This document shows positions 1 to 7,764 of a DNA stretch of 64,000 nt, one piece after another (position 1 is the stretch's first letter; each line of letters begins with the position of its first letter). This DNA is from Rhodococcus_F sp040656415 (lineage in GTDB: Bacteria > Actinomycetota > Actinomycetes > Mycobacteriales > Mycobacteriaceae): assembly GCF_040656415.1 (NCBI RefSeq), contig NZ_JBFAMC010000004.1, forward strand, positions 354,279 through 418,278. The letters are read 5' to 3'. Both the position numbers and the translations under genes were made by a program. Below the pieces are notes generated by a model that saw nothing but the letters and a program-made list of their open reading frames with translations, searched no databases and was not told the DNA's origin.

Positions 1-206
1 TCGCCACGGATACCGGATTCGACGTCGCGAACAAGGCCCTGCAACTGCACGGCGGTTACGGCTATCTTGCGGAGTACGGAATCGAGAAGATCGTCCGCGA
101 CCTCCGCGTCCACCAGATTCTCGAGGGCAGTAACGAGATCATGCGGGTGATCATCGCCCGGAGCGTTGTCGGGCGAGCGGTACAGGGAAAGCAAGGAGCG
201 CCATGA
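1..206 (+). CDS. Acyl-CoA dehydrogenase, C-terminal end (isobutyryl-CoA dehydrogenase-like), partial
   Basis: The window opens inside this gene; the frame reads from base 3 to a TGA at 204-206. The visible 67 residues hold the C-terminal acyl-CoA dehydrogenase signature: LQLHGGYGYL, then VRDLRVHQILEGSNEIMR, in which the family's catalytic-region Glu (EGSNE) is present. The spacing and wording resemble mammalian ACAD8 (isobutyryl-CoA dehydrogenase). Its stop overlaps the next start (ATGA), and the three genes behind it are the rest of the valine pathway, so the step isobutyryl-CoA to methacrylyl-CoA is the likely role. The substrate is inferred from context; the family is certain. Confidence 0.88.
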   Translation, partial: ATDTGFDVANKALQLHGGYGYLAEYGIEKIVRDLRVHQILEGSNEIMRVIIARSVVGRAVQGKQGAP

Positions 207-1273
207 CTGACACAGGTACGGGTTCGCCTGATGTTCTGATCCGAAAGACAGGCGGACTCGGCCGGATCATCCTCAATCGACCCAAGGCCATCAACGCGCT
301 GAACCACGCCATGGTGCGACAGATCGCCGCGGCCCTGGCCGAGTGGTCAGACGACGAAGACGTACGCGTGGTAGTGCTCACCGGTGCAGGCGAGCGGGGG
401 CTGTGCGCGGGCGGCGATATCGTCTCGATCTATCACGACGCCAAGGAAGGCGGCACGGGCTCGCGTGAATTCTGGCGTGACGAGTACATCCTCAACGCCG
501 CCATCGCGCGCTACCGCAAGCCGTACGTGGCGATCATGGACGGCATCGTGATGGGCGGCGGGGTCGGTGTCTCCGCGCACGGCAGCGTCCGCGTCGTCAC
601 TGAGCGTTCTATGATCGGCATGCCCGAGACCGGCATAGGCTTCGTTCCAGACGTCGGGGGGACGTACTTGCTCGCCCGTACGCCGGGCGAACTGGGTACT
701 CATATCGCGCTGACGACCGCACGGCTCAGCGCGGGCGACGCGATCGCATGTGGATTCGCCGACCATTTCGTCCCCTCCGCGAAAATCGACGACTTCATCG
801 AGAAGCTGTCGACGGTGTCGGTGGACGAGGCGCTCACCATCTTCTCCGAACCGGCTCCGGTCTCGGACCTGCTGGCGCAACGGAGCTGGATCGACGCCGC
901 GTACTCGACCGACTCTCTCGCCGACATCGTCTCCCGGTTGCGTGGCAGCGGTGTTCCGGAAGCGAAGAAAGCAGCTGAGCAAGTGCTTTCGAAGTCGCCG
1001 ACCGCATGTGCGGTCGCGTTGCGCTCGTTACGCCGTGCCAGGGCCGCGGGCAGCATCGAGGAAGTACTGAACGAGGAATTCCGCGTCTCCGTCGCGTGCT
1101 TGCGATCCCACGACCTGGTCGAGGGAATCCGGGCACAGGTGGTCGAAAAAGACCGCAATCCGCAATGGTCGCCTGCCACGATCGAAGAGGTGGACAGCGA
1201 TCGGGTCGATTCGTTCTTCGAGCCCCTCGGCGCGCTCGAGCTCGGACTCACGGCACCACAGCCACAGCACTGA
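203..1273 (+). CDS. 3-hydroxyisobutyryl-CoA hydrolase (crotonase family)
   Basis: 356 residues, the usual length for the HIBCH branch of crotonases and longer than a simple hydratase (about 260). Oxyanion-hole segments are seen at GLCAGGDI and GIVMGGGVG. The family's diagnostic PETGIGFVPDVGG follows, with Glu142 and Asp150 at the catalytic positions. It releases free 3-hydroxyisobutyrate from its CoA ester in valine catabolism. The ATG overlaps the stop of the acyl-CoA dehydrogenase by 4 bp, and mmsB, which uses the product, begins 32 bp downstream. A plain enoyl-CoA hydratase role is less likely because of the C-terminal extension. Confidence 0.88.
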   Translation: MTDTGTGSPDVLIRKTGGLGRIILNRPKAINALNHAMVRQIAAALAEWSDDEDVRVVVLTGAGERGLCAGGDIVSIYHDAKEGGTGSREFWRDEYILNAAIARYRKPYVAIMDGIVMGGGVGVSAHGSVRVVTERSMIGMPETGIGFVPDVGGTYLLARTPGELGTHIALTTARLSAGDAIACGFADHFVPSAKIDDFIEKLSTVSVDEALTIFSEPAPVSDLLAQRSWIDAAYSTDSLADIVSRLRGSGVPEAKKAAEQVLSKSPTACAVALRSLRRARAAGSIEEVLNEEFRVSVACLRSHDLVEGIRAQVVEKDRNPQWSPATIEEVDSDRVDSFFEPLGALELGLTAPQPQH

Positions 1274-1305
1274 TCACCAGCCACAAACGTCCAGGAGGGA
1301 CCTCT

Positions 1306-2214
1306 ATGAGCATTTCTGTCGGTTTTCTGGGGCTCGGCCACATGGGCGGCCCCATGGCGTCCAACCTCGTGAACGCGGGTCACAACGTCGTCGGCTTCGA
1401 TCCGGTTCCTGCCGCGCTCGAACAGGCCGGGAAAGCGGGTGTATCCGTCGTCGAGTCAGCGGAAGCTGCGGTCGGTGGGTCTGATGTCGTGATCACGATG
1501 CTGCCGAGCGGGCAACACGTTCTCAGCCTGTACGAGCAGATCCTGCCCGCCGCGAAGCCCGGCACATTGTTCATCGATTGCTCCACTATCGACGTCGCTG
1601 ACGCTCGCACAGCGCACCAGCAGGCCGTCGAGGCCGGCCACCGTGCGGTGGACGCACCGGTCTCGGGTGGCGTCGTCGGCGCCACGGCAGGAACCCTCGC
1701 ATTCATGGTCGGAGGTTCCGAGCAGGACTTCACCGCCGCCGAGCCGATTCTGGACGTGATGGGGAAGAAGGTCGTCCACTGCGGTAGTCCTGGCAACGGG
1801 CAGGCTGCGAAGATTTGCAACAACATGATTCTCGGTGTCTCGATGATCGCGGTCAGCGAGGCATTCGTCCTCGGTGAGAAACTTGGGCTGAGTAACCAGG
1901 CACTGTTCGACGTCGCGTCCAACGCATCGGGACAGTGCTGGGCCCTTGTCGCCAACTGCCCCGTGCCTGGGCCCGTTCCGACGAGCCCGGCCAACAGGGA
2001 TTACGAGCCGGGTTTCGCGGCCAGTTTGATGGACAAGGATCTCGGTCTCGCCGCGAATGCACTGCGTGCGAACGGTGTCGAAGCGGATCTAGGGCTGCGT
2101 GCTGCAGAGCTCTACAGCAGCTTTAACGCGGCCGGTGGCGGTGGGCAAGACTTCTCGGCCATCATCAAAGACGTCCGCGAACGTTCCAGCCGAAAGACCG
2201 AGGCAGACCAGTGA
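1306..2214 (+). CDS. mmsB: 3-hydroxyisobutyrate dehydrogenase
   Basis: 302 residues from the ATG at 1306, preceded by AGGAGGGA at 1292-1299. The frame stays open far upstream, but that part lies inside the hydrolase gene and is discarded. An N-terminal Rossmann motif (GFLGLGHMGGPMASNL) binds NAD. DAPVSGGVVGA is the substrate loop, and Lys169 in GNGQAAKICNNM is the family's catalytic lysine. The enzyme oxidises 3-hydroxyisobutyrate to methylmalonate semialdehyde. It sits directly after the hydrolase that makes its substrate; the stop overlaps the GTG of the next gene. Confidence 0.93.
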   Translation: MSISVGFLGLGHMGGPMASNLVNAGHNVVGFDPVPAALEQAGKAGVSVVESAEAAVGGSDVVITMLPSGQHVLSLYEQILPAAKPGTLFIDCSTIDVADARTAHQQAVEAGHRAVDAPVSGGVVGATAGTLAFMVGGSEQDFTAAEPILDVMGKKVVHCGSPGNGQAAKICNNMILGVSMIAVSEAFVLGEKLGLSNQALFDVASNASGQCWALVANCPVPGPVPTSPANRDYEPGFAASLMDKDLGLAANALRANGVEADLGLRAAELYSSFNAAGGGGQDFSAIIKDVRERSSRKTEADQ

Positions 2215-2987
2215 CCGACTTCGAGACCATCCTGTTAGAGCGCAAGGGGCGCGTGGGTGTGATCACCCTCAACCGCCCGAAAGCGCTGAATGCGTTGAAC
2301 TCCGAGCTGATGCGCGAGGTCGTGGCAGCGGTGGACGAACTAGAGGGTGACACCGAGATCGGCGCCATCGTCATCACCGGTTCCGACCGCGCGTTCGCAG
2401 CGGGCGCCGACATCAAGGAGATGCAGCCGAAGTCATACATGGACGTCTATCTCGAAGACTTCTTCGCGGCGTGGGACCGGCTGGCAGCCGCTCGCAAACC
2501 GACGATCGCCGCGGTCGCAGGGTATGCCCTCGGTGGCGGATGTGAGCTGGCAATGATGTGCGACATCCTCCTCGCTGCGGACACCGCCAAGTTCGGTCAG
2601 CCCGAGATCAAGCTCGGTGTCATCCCGGGTATCGGCGGTTCGCAGCGTCTCACACGCGCGGTGGGCAAGGCCAAGGCTATGGAACTGTGTCTGACCGGGC
2701 GGAACATGGACGCCGAGGAGGCTGAACGAGCCGGGCTCGTGTCCCGTATCGTGCCTGCCGCGGATCTGCTCGAGGAGGCGCTGAAGACCGCGACGACCGT
2801 CGCCGAAATGTCGCTTCCCGTCGCCATGATGGCGAAGGAGGCCGTCAACCGGGCGTTCGAGACCACCCTGTCCGAGGGGGTCCGGTTCGAACGGCGGGTG
2901 TTCCATTCGGCCTTCGCGACAGAGGACCAGAAGGAAGGCATGGCAGCGTTCGTCGAGAAGCGTTCGCCGGTGTTCAAACACCGCTAG
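2211..2987 (+). CDS. Enoyl-CoA hydratase, short-chain (probable methacrylyl-CoA hydratase)
   Basis: 258 residues, GTG start overlapping the mmsB stop (GTGA). The crotonase core is complete: RPKALNALN at the N-terminus, AFAAGADIKEM (oxyanion hole), GYALGGGCELAMMCD, and FGQPEIKLGVIPGIGGSQRLTRAVGK, with both catalytic Glu positions in place. The wording is closest to the ECHS1/crotonase group. In this operon it would hydrate methacrylyl-CoA between the dehydrogenase and the hydrolase. It is the last gene of the operon and is followed by a strong hairpin. Confidence 0.9.
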   Translation: MTDFETILLERKGRVGVITLNRPKALNALNSELMREVVAAVDELEGDTEIGAIVITGSDRAFAAGADIKEMQPKSYMDVYLEDFFAAWDRLAAARKPTIAAVAGYALGGGCELAMMCDILLAADTAKFGQPEIKLGVIPGIGGSQRLTRAVGKAKAMELCLTGRNMDAEEAERAGLVSRIVPAADLLEEALKTATTVAEMSLPVAMMAKEAVNRAFETTLSEGVRFERRVFHSAFATEDQKEGMAAFVEKRSPVFKHR

Positions 2988-3002
2988 ACCACTACATCGA
3001 TA

Positions 3003-3029
3003 GCCCCGCACCGCTCTCAGGTGCGGGGC
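3003..3029. terminator. Bidirectional hairpin terminator
   Basis: Perfect 9-bp inverted repeat, GCCCCGCAC and GTGCGGGGC, with a 9-nt loop. It lies between the converging enoyl-CoA hydratase (+) and MarR gene (-). There is no long T-run on either side, as is common in high-GC actinobacteria. Confidence 0.75.
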
Positions 3030-3041
3030 GATGACCGTGCT

Positions 3042-3575
3042 TCACCACCTACCGGGTGTGTCCCCGGTGTCGAAATCTCCTGCTTCGCGTCGTAGTTCGG
3101 CGAGGATGGTGACGAGTTGCTCCAACTTGTCGCCGGAGACTCCAGGCTGTGAGAACACCTGAGCGTTCAGTCTCTCGGTGGATTCGAGGGCAAGTTTCCT
3201 TCCCTCATCGGTGATTTCGATGAGGGTGGCCCGACGGTCGCTCGGATGTGGAATGCGTCGAACGAGATTCGCAGCCTCTAGACGATCGACGGCGTTCGTG
3301 ACGCTGGTGGGGTGGACCTGAAGGCGTGCGCTGGCCTTCGCCATCGGCAAGGCGCCGGTGCGGGTGAAGGTGAGCAGCGTCAGGAGCTCGTACCTCGCGA
3401 ACGTCAGCCCCGAGGGCTTGAGCACCTCTTCTACGCGGGCCATCATGATCTGCTGCGCTCGCATCACTGAGGTCACCGCGGCCATGCCGTCCGCGACGTC
3501 ACCCCAGCCATGTTTCGTCCACTGCCGATGGGCCTCTTCGATGGGGTCGAGATGAAGTGGTGACGGTGGTGGCAT
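3042..3575 (-). CDS. MarR family transcriptional regulator
   Basis: 177 residues from the ATG at 3575. The winged-helix fold is readable: recognition-helix region LQVHPTSVTNAVDRLEAANL, then the wing with the MarR signature HPSDRRATLIEIT. A longer frame starts at a GTG at 3614, but that would place the perfect palindrome at 3586-3597 inside the gene, so the shorter start is preferred. It is divergent from the epoxide-hydrolase-like gene, which is its most likely target along with itself. The ligand is unknown. Confidence 0.88.
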   Translation of the reverse strand: MPPPSPLHLDPIEEAHRQWTKHGWGDVADGMAAVTSVMRAQQIMMARVEEVLKPSGLTFARYELLTLLTFTRTGALPMAKASARLQVHPTSVTNAVDRLEAANLVRRIPHPSDRRATLIEITDEGRKLALESTERLNAQVFSQPGVSGDKLEQLVTILAELRREAGDFDTGDTPGRW

Positions 3576-3585
3576 GTCTCGATCA

Positions 3586-3644
3586 TCCCACGTGGGACGT
3601 GCGAGTGGCGTCACCCGCCTTACCGTTCGGCCATGTAATCATGG
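3586..3644. promoter_or_regulatory. Divergent control region with two palindromes (candidate MarR operators)
   Basis: Between the marR-like gene and the hydrolase are a perfect 12-bp palindrome TCCCACGTGGGA (3586-3597) and CCATG-TAAT-CATGG (3631-3644). Both sit where a dimeric regulator could block either promoter. That the MarR protein binds them is inferred. Confidence 0.45.
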
Positions 3645-3648
3645 GACA

Positions 3649-4497
3649 GTGGCAGGGTATGAGCGGGTCAGCACGGTCACTCGAGACGGAATGACCTTCG
3701 ATGTTCGCGATGACGGGCCGATCGACGGAGTCCCAGTGGTTCTCTTGCACGGATTTCCACAGGATTCGCGGTCGTGGAACGCGTTGGCGCCCTTGCTGCA
3801 CCGACGTGGCTTTCGTACGCTCGCTCCGGACCAACGGGGCTACTCTCCGGGGGCGCGGCCACGGCCCAGGTGGGCCTACCGCATCTCGGAGCTGCAGCAA
3901 GACATCGTGGCTCTCATCGACCAGGCAGGGCTCGGTCCTGTGCATCTCGTGGGGCACGATTGGGGTGCGGTCGTGGCGTGGGAGGTGGCGGCAGCCTCGC
4001 CCGACCGGGTACGTACACTGACGGCGCTCTCGGTGCCGCATCCGGGAGCATTCGTGCGGGCGCTCCTGACCAGCAGTCAGATCGTGAAATCCTGGTACAT
4101 GTTCGCCTTCCAAGTACCGTGGATTCCGGAGCGGCTGATGGCGGAAGACGGTGTCGTATACCGGAAACTGCGTGCAAGCGGTCATTCGGCGGCCGCCGCG
4201 AAACGCGACCTGGAGCCGATGCGCGACTACGCTCGGGCGCGAGGTGCGCTGAATTGGTACCGCGCACTACCTTTCGCCATATTCGGATCGGTCTCCAAGA
4301 AAGTGCGGGTACCGACTCTGTTCGTGTGGAGCGACGGTGACGTCGCCATCGGACCGGTGGGGCCCATACTGACGTCGCGATTCGTGGATGCTCCGTACAC
4401 CTACGAAGTGTTCCGCGGTGTCAGCCACTGGATTCCGGACGAGGCGGCCGAGCGGCTCGACGAACTAGTCGGCAACCACCTGCGCGACCGGCCCTGA
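3649..4497 (+). CDS. Alpha/beta hydrolase, epoxide hydrolase-like
   Basis: 282 residues from the GTG at 3649; an in-frame upstream ATG at 3574 would run through the control region and is rejected. The fold markers are HGFPQDSRSW (His34, oxyanion turn), GHDWGAVVAWEVA with Asp104 as nucleophile, and GVSHWIP with His260 as base. An Asp rather than Ser nucleophile in the HDWG setting points to the epoxide hydrolase/haloalkane dehalogenase branch. It is divergent from a MarR regulator. The substrate cannot be read from sequence; a fluoroacetate- or haloalkane-dehalogenase role is a less likely alternative. Confidence 0.8.
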   Translation: MAGYERVSTVTRDGMTFDVRDDGPIDGVPVVLLHGFPQDSRSWNALAPLLHRRGFRTLAPDQRGYSPGARPRPRWAYRISELQQDIVALIDQAGLGPVHLVGHDWGAVVAWEVAAASPDRVRTLTALSVPHPGAFVRALLTSSQIVKSWYMFAFQVPWIPERLMAEDGVVYRKLRASGHSAAAAKRDLEPMRDYARARGALNWYRALPFAIFGSVSKKVRVPTLFVWSDGDVAIGPVGPILTSRFVDAPYTYEVFRGVSHWIPDEAAERLDELVGNHLRDRP

Positions 4498-4533
4498 TGC
4501 GAATTACGAGGTGTCTTCGGCCTTCGGCTGCTG

Positions 4534-5691
4534 TCACATCGACGTGCTGAACTCGTAGCCTGCAAACCTCTCGTCCACCTGCTCGGCAGTCAGTCCGAAC
4601 TCCTCGAGCGTGTATTTGTGTGAGGGCCGACGGTCACCGCTGCGGCTTTCGGCGTGCATCGCCTCCATCTTGGCCTGGGCCTGCGCACTCAAATCGAGAC
4701 CGAAGTGCTTGTAGACCCCTTCGACGGTGCCGAGTGGATCGGCCACGAAATCGTGGTAGTCGACGTCGATGAACTGGGCGGGGTCGTGGCGGGCGCGAGC
4801 CTCGGTGAATTTGTCGAGTCCTCGGGCCCACAGTTCGAGTTGGCTCTCGCCGATGACGCTACCCCGGAACTTCTCCGACCAGCCGCTTGTCGCCTGTTCC
4901 GCGAGGCTGCATACGGACGGGACAACGGTGCGCGGTGGACGGTGGGTCTGGATGATCAGCGCATCCGGATACACCGCCAGCAGTTCGTCGAGCGCGAACA
5001 GGTGACTGGGGTTCTTGAGAACCCAGCGACGGTCCTGATCGGGAAGCCCGATCAGTTGGAGATTCTTCTTGTGCCTCTGGTAGGCATTGGTCCAGTCTTG
5101 TCGCTCGAGCCACGCCGAGTATGTGGGCAGATGGGCAAGGCATTCGTACGAGATCGACTTGAATGTCTGCCGCAGCAACTGCCAGCATTCCTCTACCTCA
5201 CTTGCCGACATGTAGTGCACACCCATGAACTCGGGTCGCTCGACGTGGTGCCGGCCGAAACCCTCCTCGATCTTCTGGAACACGGGATTCGATGCCCAGC
5301 TCTCGCGCGGTGGCCGTGGTTGGGGCATCTCGGTCAACCACATCTCGAGACCCTGATTCGACGGGTCTGCGGTGAGCAGTCGGTGCAGAGCTGTGGTTCC
5401 GGTGCGGGGAAGTCCGGTGACGAAGATCGGCCGCTCGACCTGTACGTCTGCGTACTCGGGGTTGCGCTTCCACGCCGCTTCGCTGAGCAGGCGTGCTACC
5501 AGAGCACCGCGGAGAAAGACTCGGGACACTTTGCTGCCGAGCGGTGTCAATTGCTCGTCGCGGCGATAGGAGTCGAGCAAGACGCCCAGAGCCTCGGTGT
5601 AGTCATCGGTGCCGAAGTCGTCCAGTCCCGACAGTCGGGTCGCCGACGCGTGGAGATCGTCGACGGTGCCGACGGTGGTGCGTTCGCTCAT
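4534..5691 (-). CDS. PAPS-dependent sulfotransferase
   Basis: 385 residues, ATG at 5691. The 5'-phosphosulfate-binding loop is clear at about residue 94 (GLPRTGTTALHRLL). A later THRPPRTVVPSVCSL segment matches the 3'-phosphate-binding region of the family. It would transfer sulfate from PAPS to a hydroxyl of a small molecule or lipid in the cytoplasm. It is the last gene of a three-gene minus-strand operon with an SDR (20 bp upstream) and a DUF1214 gene. The PAPS-making genes lie across the divergent regulator, which suggests a dedicated sulfation pathway. The acceptor is unknown. Confidence 0.88.
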   Translation of the reverse strand: MSERTTVGTVDDLHASATRLSGLDDFGTDDYTEALGVLLDSYRRDEQLTPLGSKVSRVFLRGALVARLLSEAAWKRNPEYADVQVERPIFVTGLPRTGTTALHRLLTADPSNQGLEMWLTEMPQPRPPRESWASNPVFQKIEEGFGRHHVERPEFMGVHYMSASEVEECWQLLRQTFKSISYECLAHLPTYSAWLERQDWTNAYQRHKKNLQLIGLPDQDRRWVLKNPSHLFALDELLAVYPDALIIQTHRPPRTVVPSVCSLAEQATSGWSEKFRGSVIGESQLELWARGLDKFTEARARHDPAQFIDVDYHDFVADPLGTVEGVYKHFGLDLSAQAQAKMEAMHAESRSGDRRPSHKYTLEEFGLTAEQVDERFAGYEFSTSM

Positions 5692-5710
5692 GGTTTACGC
5701 TTTCCGATCG

Positions 5711-6508
5711 CTAGTGGTGGAATTCGCCGCAGTTGACATCGAGACACTGACCGGTGATCGCAGTCGCCATCGGCGAGGCGAGGAAGATCACCGCGTCCGC
5801 GATCTCGTCTGTCTCGGGTAGGCGTTTCAGGTCGGTGTTCGCGGCGGTGTACTCGTAGATCTGATCCACGGTGGTGCCGTACTTCTCGGCCTGGTGGGCG
5901 AAATACTGTTTCAGCGTGTCGCCCCAGATATACCCGGGAGCAACGGAATTGACGCGGATCCCTTGCGGTCCCAGCTCTGTCGCGAGCGACTGGGACATGG
6001 CGAGGAGGGCCGACTTGGCGATCTTGTAGCTACCGTACCGTTCCTGGGAGTGCCTCAACACCATCGAGTTGATGTTCACCACGGCGCCCGCCGTCTCGGC
6101 GAGGACTGGCGTGAACAACTGTGTGAGGCGCAACGCCCCGAGCACTGTCAGTTCGAAACTGCTACGGATGTGGTCGAAATCGGTCCGGGCCAGCGGTTTC
6201 ATCGACGGCACCGAGAACGCGTTGTTGATCAACACATCTACCTTGCCGTAAGCGTCGACGGCTGCGGACACAAGGTTCTCCGCCGAAGTTCGGTCGGTGA
6301 TATCGGTCGGCACCGTCACCGCCCGTCGGCCCAGGGCGACGACATCCTTGGCTACCTTCTCCAGCCGTGGGGCGGTGCGGGCAGCCAGCACCACGTCGGC
6401 TCCGGCGCCGGCGCAGCGGACGGCGAGCGTAGTCCCCAAGGCAGGCCCGACACCGGATATGACGACCACTTTGTCCTGCAACAGATTCGATGCGGTCATC
6501 GTGGTCAC
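5711..6508 (-). CDS. Short-chain dehydrogenase/reductase (SDR)
   Basis: 265 residues. The start is a GTG at 6508 overlapping the upstream stop (GTGA); an ATG at 6499 is the alternative. The cofactor-binding glycine region is altered (SGVGPALGTTLA rather than TGxxxGIG). The NNA motif is VLINNAFS, and the catalytic set Ser-Tyr-Lys is present (NSMVL, YGSYKIAKSAL). The C-terminus ITGQCLDVNCGEFHH is typical of the family apart from the His-Cys-rich end. It probably oxidises or reduces an alcohol or ketone in the same pathway as the sulfotransferase it is co-transcribed with. Confidence 0.85.
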   Translation of the reverse strand: MTTMTASNLLQDKVVVISGVGPALGTTLAVRCAGAGADVVLAARTAPRLEKVAKDVVALGRRAVTVPTDITDRTSAENLVSAAVDAYGKVDVLINNAFSVPSMKPLARTDFDHIRSSFELTVLGALRLTQLFTPVLAETAGAVVNINSMVLRHSQERYGSYKIAKSALLAMSQSLATELGPQGIRVNSVAPGYIWGDTLKQYFAHQAEKYGTTVDQIYEYTAANTDLKRLPETDEIADAVIFLASPMATAITGQCLDVNCGEFHH

Positions 6509-7671
6509 CCCAGCATCCGGTCTGCTATCGCGGCCTGACGTGCGGCGATACGTACGGCGAAGTCCTGCGATGAAATCTTGTTGGTATCGAAATAGGGCAA
6601 ATTACTGCGGATTTCGTCGAACGGCACAACCTCGATATGGGGACCGTCGTCGGGAGTCAGTTCACGGGAGGTCCGTTGCCAGCGGAACTGAAGGTAGCCG
6701 CGGAGGTGGCCCACCGTTTCGATCCAGTTGGCAATGCCCGGATTTCGCTCGCTGACGACGAGTCGGATGTTGCCGTCGGGATCTACCTGTGACTGTGAAA
6801 CGTTCAGCGAAGTCTGGTGGTTGATGTAGTCGAGGGAGATGTACCACATGCTGCCCAGCTGAAATCCCTGGTAGGGCACGTCCGCTTTCGGAACGGTGAT
6901 GACGATGGCCTCGTCTTCGGAGAGTTCGTAGTGCCCGACAGACGAGTATTGTGTGGCCAGCCCCCCGGGTGTCAGTCGCGGTTCGGTCATAGTATTCACC
7001 GGAAGGTTCAGGTAGAACCATTCCGGGAACTTGAGCCAGGTCTTCACCCTCGAGACGAGAGCCCTGCCCGCACGTGTGTAGCGTTTCTCGACCGACTCGC
7101 GGGTCAGTGGGTCGGGAGCCGTACCCGCGGTGTCGGCGCGAGCGATCCGGATAGTGCCGCGTCGCTGGCTCCAGTCGCTGTACACCTCGCGGACCACCAG
7201 CTGTGACGAACCCGGCGCGAGCGTGAAGTAATTGCGAAGGCCCGGTTTCTGGTCGGGGCCGAACCGGACCTCGAAGGATCCGTCGGGCGCGATGTCGATC
7301 GCGCGGTCATCGAACGCCGAGACGCTGCCGGGAACTTCTGCGGCCGTGTAGTTTCCGCTGAGGACCTGAAAGCTCAGATCCGCGGTAGTGCCTCGAACCC
7401 CAGTCACGACGTACTCGATGTCGTCGTTGATCCTCGCGCCGAAATACAGAGTGTCGGGGTTGTCGAGGCCCATCTTCATGTACGGTCCGGTGCCCGAGAT
7501 GAACGTAGGGTGCGACCGTTCGGTGGCCCAGGCCGCGTGCGTGGTGGCGAGTACGCCACCGGCGAGGTACTGGTAGCCCTCGAGTAGGTCCTGTTCGGTG
7601 CGGATGTGGGGTGCGCTTTCGATCAGTTTCTCGGCCTCGGCCATGGCGTCGGCAAATGAGTCGGTCAGCAC
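6505..7671 (-). CDS. DUF1214 domain protein
   Basis: 388 residues, GTG start at 7671 with GAGGAG 7 nt upstream. The C-terminal half matches the DUF1214 pattern (GLATQYSSVGHYELSEDEAIVIT, then GFQLGSMWYISLDYINHQTSLN and the Arg-rich end). There is no signal peptide or membrane segment. It is the first gene of the operon with the SDR and sulfotransferase, divergent from the IclR gene. The biochemical function of DUF1214 is not known; the operon implies a role in making or presenting the sulfated compound. Confidence 0.8.
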   Translation of the reverse strand: MLTDSFADAMAEAEKLIESAPHIRTEQDLLEGYQYLAGGVLATTHAAWATERSHPTFISGTGPYMKMGLDNPDTLYFGARINDDIEYVVTGVRGTTADLSFQVLSGNYTAAEVPGSVSAFDDRAIDIAPDGSFEVRFGPDQKPGLRNYFTLAPGSSQLVVREVYSDWSQRRGTIRIARADTAGTAPDPLTRESVEKRYTRAGRALVSRVKTWLKFPEWFYLNLPVNTMTEPRLTPGGLATQYSSVGHYELSEDEAIVITVPKADVPYQGFQLGSMWYISLDYINHQTSLNVSQSQVDPDGNIRLVVSERNPGIANWIETVGHLRGYLQFRWQRTSRELTPDDGPHIEVVPFDEIRSNLPYFDTNKISSQDFAVRIAARQAAIADRMLG

Positions 7672-7692
7672 GCCGTGCTCCTCACGATGGGT

Positions 7693-7708
7693 GGTACAAA
7701 TATGTACC
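7693..7708. promoter_or_regulatory. 16-bp inverted repeat, candidate IclR operator (copy 1)
   Basis: GGTAC-AAATAT-GTACC, 21 bp upstream of the DUF1214 start. A near-identical site (GGTCC-AAATAT-GGACC) lies upstream of cysD. The two sites bracket the iclR-type gene, so that protein is the best candidate ligand. Binding is inferred. Confidence 0.6.
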
Positions 7709-7739
7709 TACATGGTAGAAACGGTAGTGGAACTGACAA

Positions 7740-7753
7740 TAGAACGCGTTCTA
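7740..7753. promoter_or_regulatory. KstR-consensus box (copy 1)
   Basis: TAGAACGCGTTCTA fits the steroid-regulator KstR consensus TnnAACnnGTTnnA at every fixed position, and its 12-bp core is a perfect palindrome. It lies 31 bp beyond the inverted repeat as seen from the DUF1214 gene, and 11 bp upstream of the IclR start. No kstR gene is visible in the window, so another TetR-type protein could be the ligand. Confidence 0.6.
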
Positions 7754-7764
7754 AGGAGTGGTCA

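Noticed and set aside
1006..1305. N-terminal extension of mmsB
   Set aside because: This part lies inside the 3-hydroxyisobutyryl-CoA hydrolase gene; the ATG at 1306 has a strong ribosome site.
4654..5736. 360-codon plus-strand open frame
   Set aside because: It is antisense to the sulfotransferase, whose motifs are unambiguous; no ribosome site.
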